From Levilactobacillus spicheri DSM 15429 (lineage in GTDB: Bacteria; Bacillota; Bacilli; Lactobacillales; Lactobacillaceae): 64,000 nt of DNA. Both the position numbers and the translations under genes were made by a program. The stretch spans positions 62,001 to 126,000 of the forward strand of contig NZ_AZFC01000036.1 of assembly GCF_001435095.1 (NCBI RefSeq), written 5' to 3'. This document shows positions 62,889 through 64,000 of the stretch, piece after piece (the first letter of the stretch is position 1; every line of letters begins with the position of its first letter). The notes beneath the pieces were generated by a model that saw only the letters and a program-made list of their open reading frames with translations, was not told the DNA's origin and ran no database searches.

Positions 62889-63596
62889 ATGACAACGCCC
62901 CTTTTTCAACACGGTACCCTGGCACTGCTGGTCCCCGGACTGCTTGACGGCACCCTCACCATGGCCGACCTGCTGACCCACGGGGATACGGGCATCGGGA
63001 CCGGCGAAGGCCAGGACGGTGAGCTCATCATCCTGGCGGGCGTTCCCTACCAGATCGACAGCACCGGGCGGGTCAACCACGTCCCCGACGACTTCACGCT
63101 GCCGTTCGCCAACAGCCACTTTGCCGCCTTCACGCCCCTGCTAACGGCCACGCACCGCGACCGCCGCGACCTGCAAGCAGCCGTTCTGGCCCAAACGCAC
63201 AGCGCCAACACCTTCTTCGCACTGCGCCTGACCGGCACGTTTACGGCCCTGACCACCCGGGCCGTCCCCAAATCCGCGCGGCCCTACCAGTCCTTAGCGG
63301 CCACGGCCAAACGCCAGAGCGTCTTCTCCCGGGAACGCACGACGGGGACCCTGCTCAGCTACTACGCACCCCAGGTCTTTGACGGGGTGGCCGTCGGCGG
63401 CTTCCACAGTCATTTTCTGGCGGCCGACCACGCCTTCGGGGGCCACGTGCTGGACTTCGCGACGTTCAGCGGGGACGTGGCTTTCCAGCAGTTTGACCGC
63501 TTGGAGCAGCAGCTGCCCACGCAGAACCAGGCCTTCATGACCCACGACTTTTCCCACGATGCCATCCTCGACGACATTCACCACGCGGAAAACTAG
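62889..63596 (+). CDS. aldC: Alpha-acetolactate decarboxylase
   Basis: 235 aa. QHGTLALLVPGLLDGTLTMADLLTHGDTGIGT opens the family fold; GGFHSHFLAADHAFGGHVLDF carries the zinc-binding histidines. It converts acetolactate to acetoin, relieving pyruvate and acid stress. GAAAGGATG precedes the ATG. A small GAGCG-N5-CGCTC repeat lies upstream (about 62828-62842). Convergent with an SDR gene that probably acts on acetoin or diacetyl. Confidence 0.95.
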   Translation: MTTPLFQHGTLALLVPGLLDGTLTMADLLTHGDTGIGTGEGQDGELIILAGVPYQIDSTGRVNHVPDDFTLPFANSHFAAFTPLLTATHRDRRDLQAAVLAQTHSANTFFALRLTGTFTALTTRAVPKSARPYQSLAATAKRQSVFSRERTTGTLLSYYAPQVFDGVAVGGFHSHFLAADHAFGGHVLDFATFSGDVAFQQFDRLEQQLPTQNQAFMTHDFSHDAILDDIHHAEN

Positions 63597-63630
63597 CCTA
63601 TCCGGCGTCGCACCGCGCTATATCCCATCC

Positions 63631-63673
63631 AAAAAGCAGACCGTTCACGCTATCACCGAACGGTCTGCTTTTT
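63631..63673. terminator. Bidirectional terminator between aldC and the SDR gene
   Basis: Perfect 16-bp stem AAAAAGCAGACCGTTC / GAACGGTCTGCTTTTT, 11-base loop. Confidence 0.92.
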
Positions 63674-63694
63674 GATTGCCTGCTTTAAAGCGGC

Positions 63695-64000
63695 TTAAAC
63701 GGCGGTATACCCGCCGTCGGCATTGATCACGGCCCCGGTAACGATCGACGACTCGTCACTTGCCAGAAAGGCCACCACGTTGGCAATCTCTTCCGGCGTC
63801 GCGAGCCGGCCAATCGGCATCTTCGCCACCATGCCATCGGTGACGCTCTTAGGCAGTGTCTGCAACAGCGGTGTGTTGACGTACCCCGGCGCCACGGCGT
63901 TGAACCGAATGCCCTGGGCGGCGTACGTGGCCGCCTGTGACTTGGTGTAGTTGGCGACCCCGGCTTTGGCTGCCGAGTAGGCCTGCGAGTTGGCAGCCCC
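63695..64000 (-). CDS. Short-chain dehydrogenase, 5' end beyond the window (probable acetoin/diacetyl reductase)
   Basis: Last 101 codons. The catalytic YSAAK (near the window edge), NAVAPGYVNTPLL and the end FLASDESSIVTGAVINADGGYTAV are classical SDR. Location next to aldC suggests the NADH-dependent reduction of diacetyl or acetoin, but many SDRs share these motifs, including FabG-like enzymes; the cofactor region is outside the window. Confidence 0.8.
   Translation of the reverse strand, partial: GAANSQAYSAAKAGVANYTKSQAATYAAQGIRFNAVAPGYVNTPLLQTLPKSVTDGMVAKMPIGRLATPEEIANVVAFLASDESSIVTGAVINADGGYTAV

Overview
The window reads as a chromosomal core segment of a GC-rich member of the Lactobacillaceae. 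The evidence is a low-GC Gram-positive gene complement (Gram-positive DnaB and DnaI, PepV dipeptidase, T-box-controlled aminoacyl-tRNA synthetases, YfhO, a CovR/ArlR-like two-component system), strong AGGAGG-type ribosome binding sites, frequent TTG and GTG starts, and local gene order that matches Bacillus subtilis and lactobacilli in several blocks. The genus cannot be fixed by eye; the GC-rich codon use and an acetoin module suit the plantarum/brevis side of the family. I see no rRNA, tRNA, CRISPR, prophage or intact insertion sequence.

Layout: 1-3124 (minus): start of a gene with an 8-codon fragment (rhomboid protease suspected), 5-formyl-THF cyclo-ligase, L33 and a class B penicillin-binding protein. 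3293-5932 (plus): YfhO membrane protein. 6208-13050 (minus): HesB-like protein, greA, udk, mltG and pheST behind a T-box. 13096-14903 (minus): HxlR regulator, HD protein, SpoU methyltransferase. 15083-16373 (plus): acylphosphatase and YidC lipoprotein. 16555-19493 (minus): small secreted protein and the two-component system. 19899-22296 (plus): alcohol dehydrogenase with a Rex-like operator, an AT-rich non-coding and decayed island, and a short-chain dehydrogenase. 22405-24152 (minus): ABC exporter with a palindrome over its promoter. 24255-32345 (minus): rpmF-yceD, then the conserved yqeG-yqeH-yhbY-nadD-yqeK-rsfS-yqeM-tmcAL block, then infC-rpmI-rplT with an L20-type leader. 32576-41901 (minus): polA-mutM-coaE-nrdR-dnaB-dnaI-thrS, a DNA replication and repair block ending in a T-box-controlled synthetase. 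42152-50855 (minus): Bax-inhibitor-like protein, murC, a soluble FtsK/SftA translocase, YtpR, a thioredoxin, and a secreted MucBP protein. 51242-57615: PepSY-like membrane protein, universal stress protein, pepV, nnrD, a degenerate RsuA-like protein, a MurJ/YtgP-type flippase and an orphan. 57764-64000: flavodoxin-fold reductase fused to two membrane helices, leuS with T-box, PAP2 phosphatase, MnmM tRNA methyltransferase, acetolactate decarboxylase and a truncated SDR (probable acetoin/diacetyl reductase).

Together the genes form a housekeeping backbone: translation (three synthetases, four ribosomal proteins, IF-3, four ribosome-assembly factors, RNA modification), replication and repair, cell wall and envelope (PBP, MltG, MurC, flippase, YidC, YfhO), and NAD/redox and overflow metabolism (NadD, NnrD, Adh, acetoin genes). 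The least ordinary signals are the RsuA-like protein lacking its catalytic Asp, the reductase-membrane fusion with an internal start, the tandem Rex-like sites, the AT-rich island with competing hairpins and a broken reading frame, the non-AUG start of infC, and sequence-related families of intrinsic terminators at unlinked convergent gene ends. I found no convincing wholly new multi-gene system.
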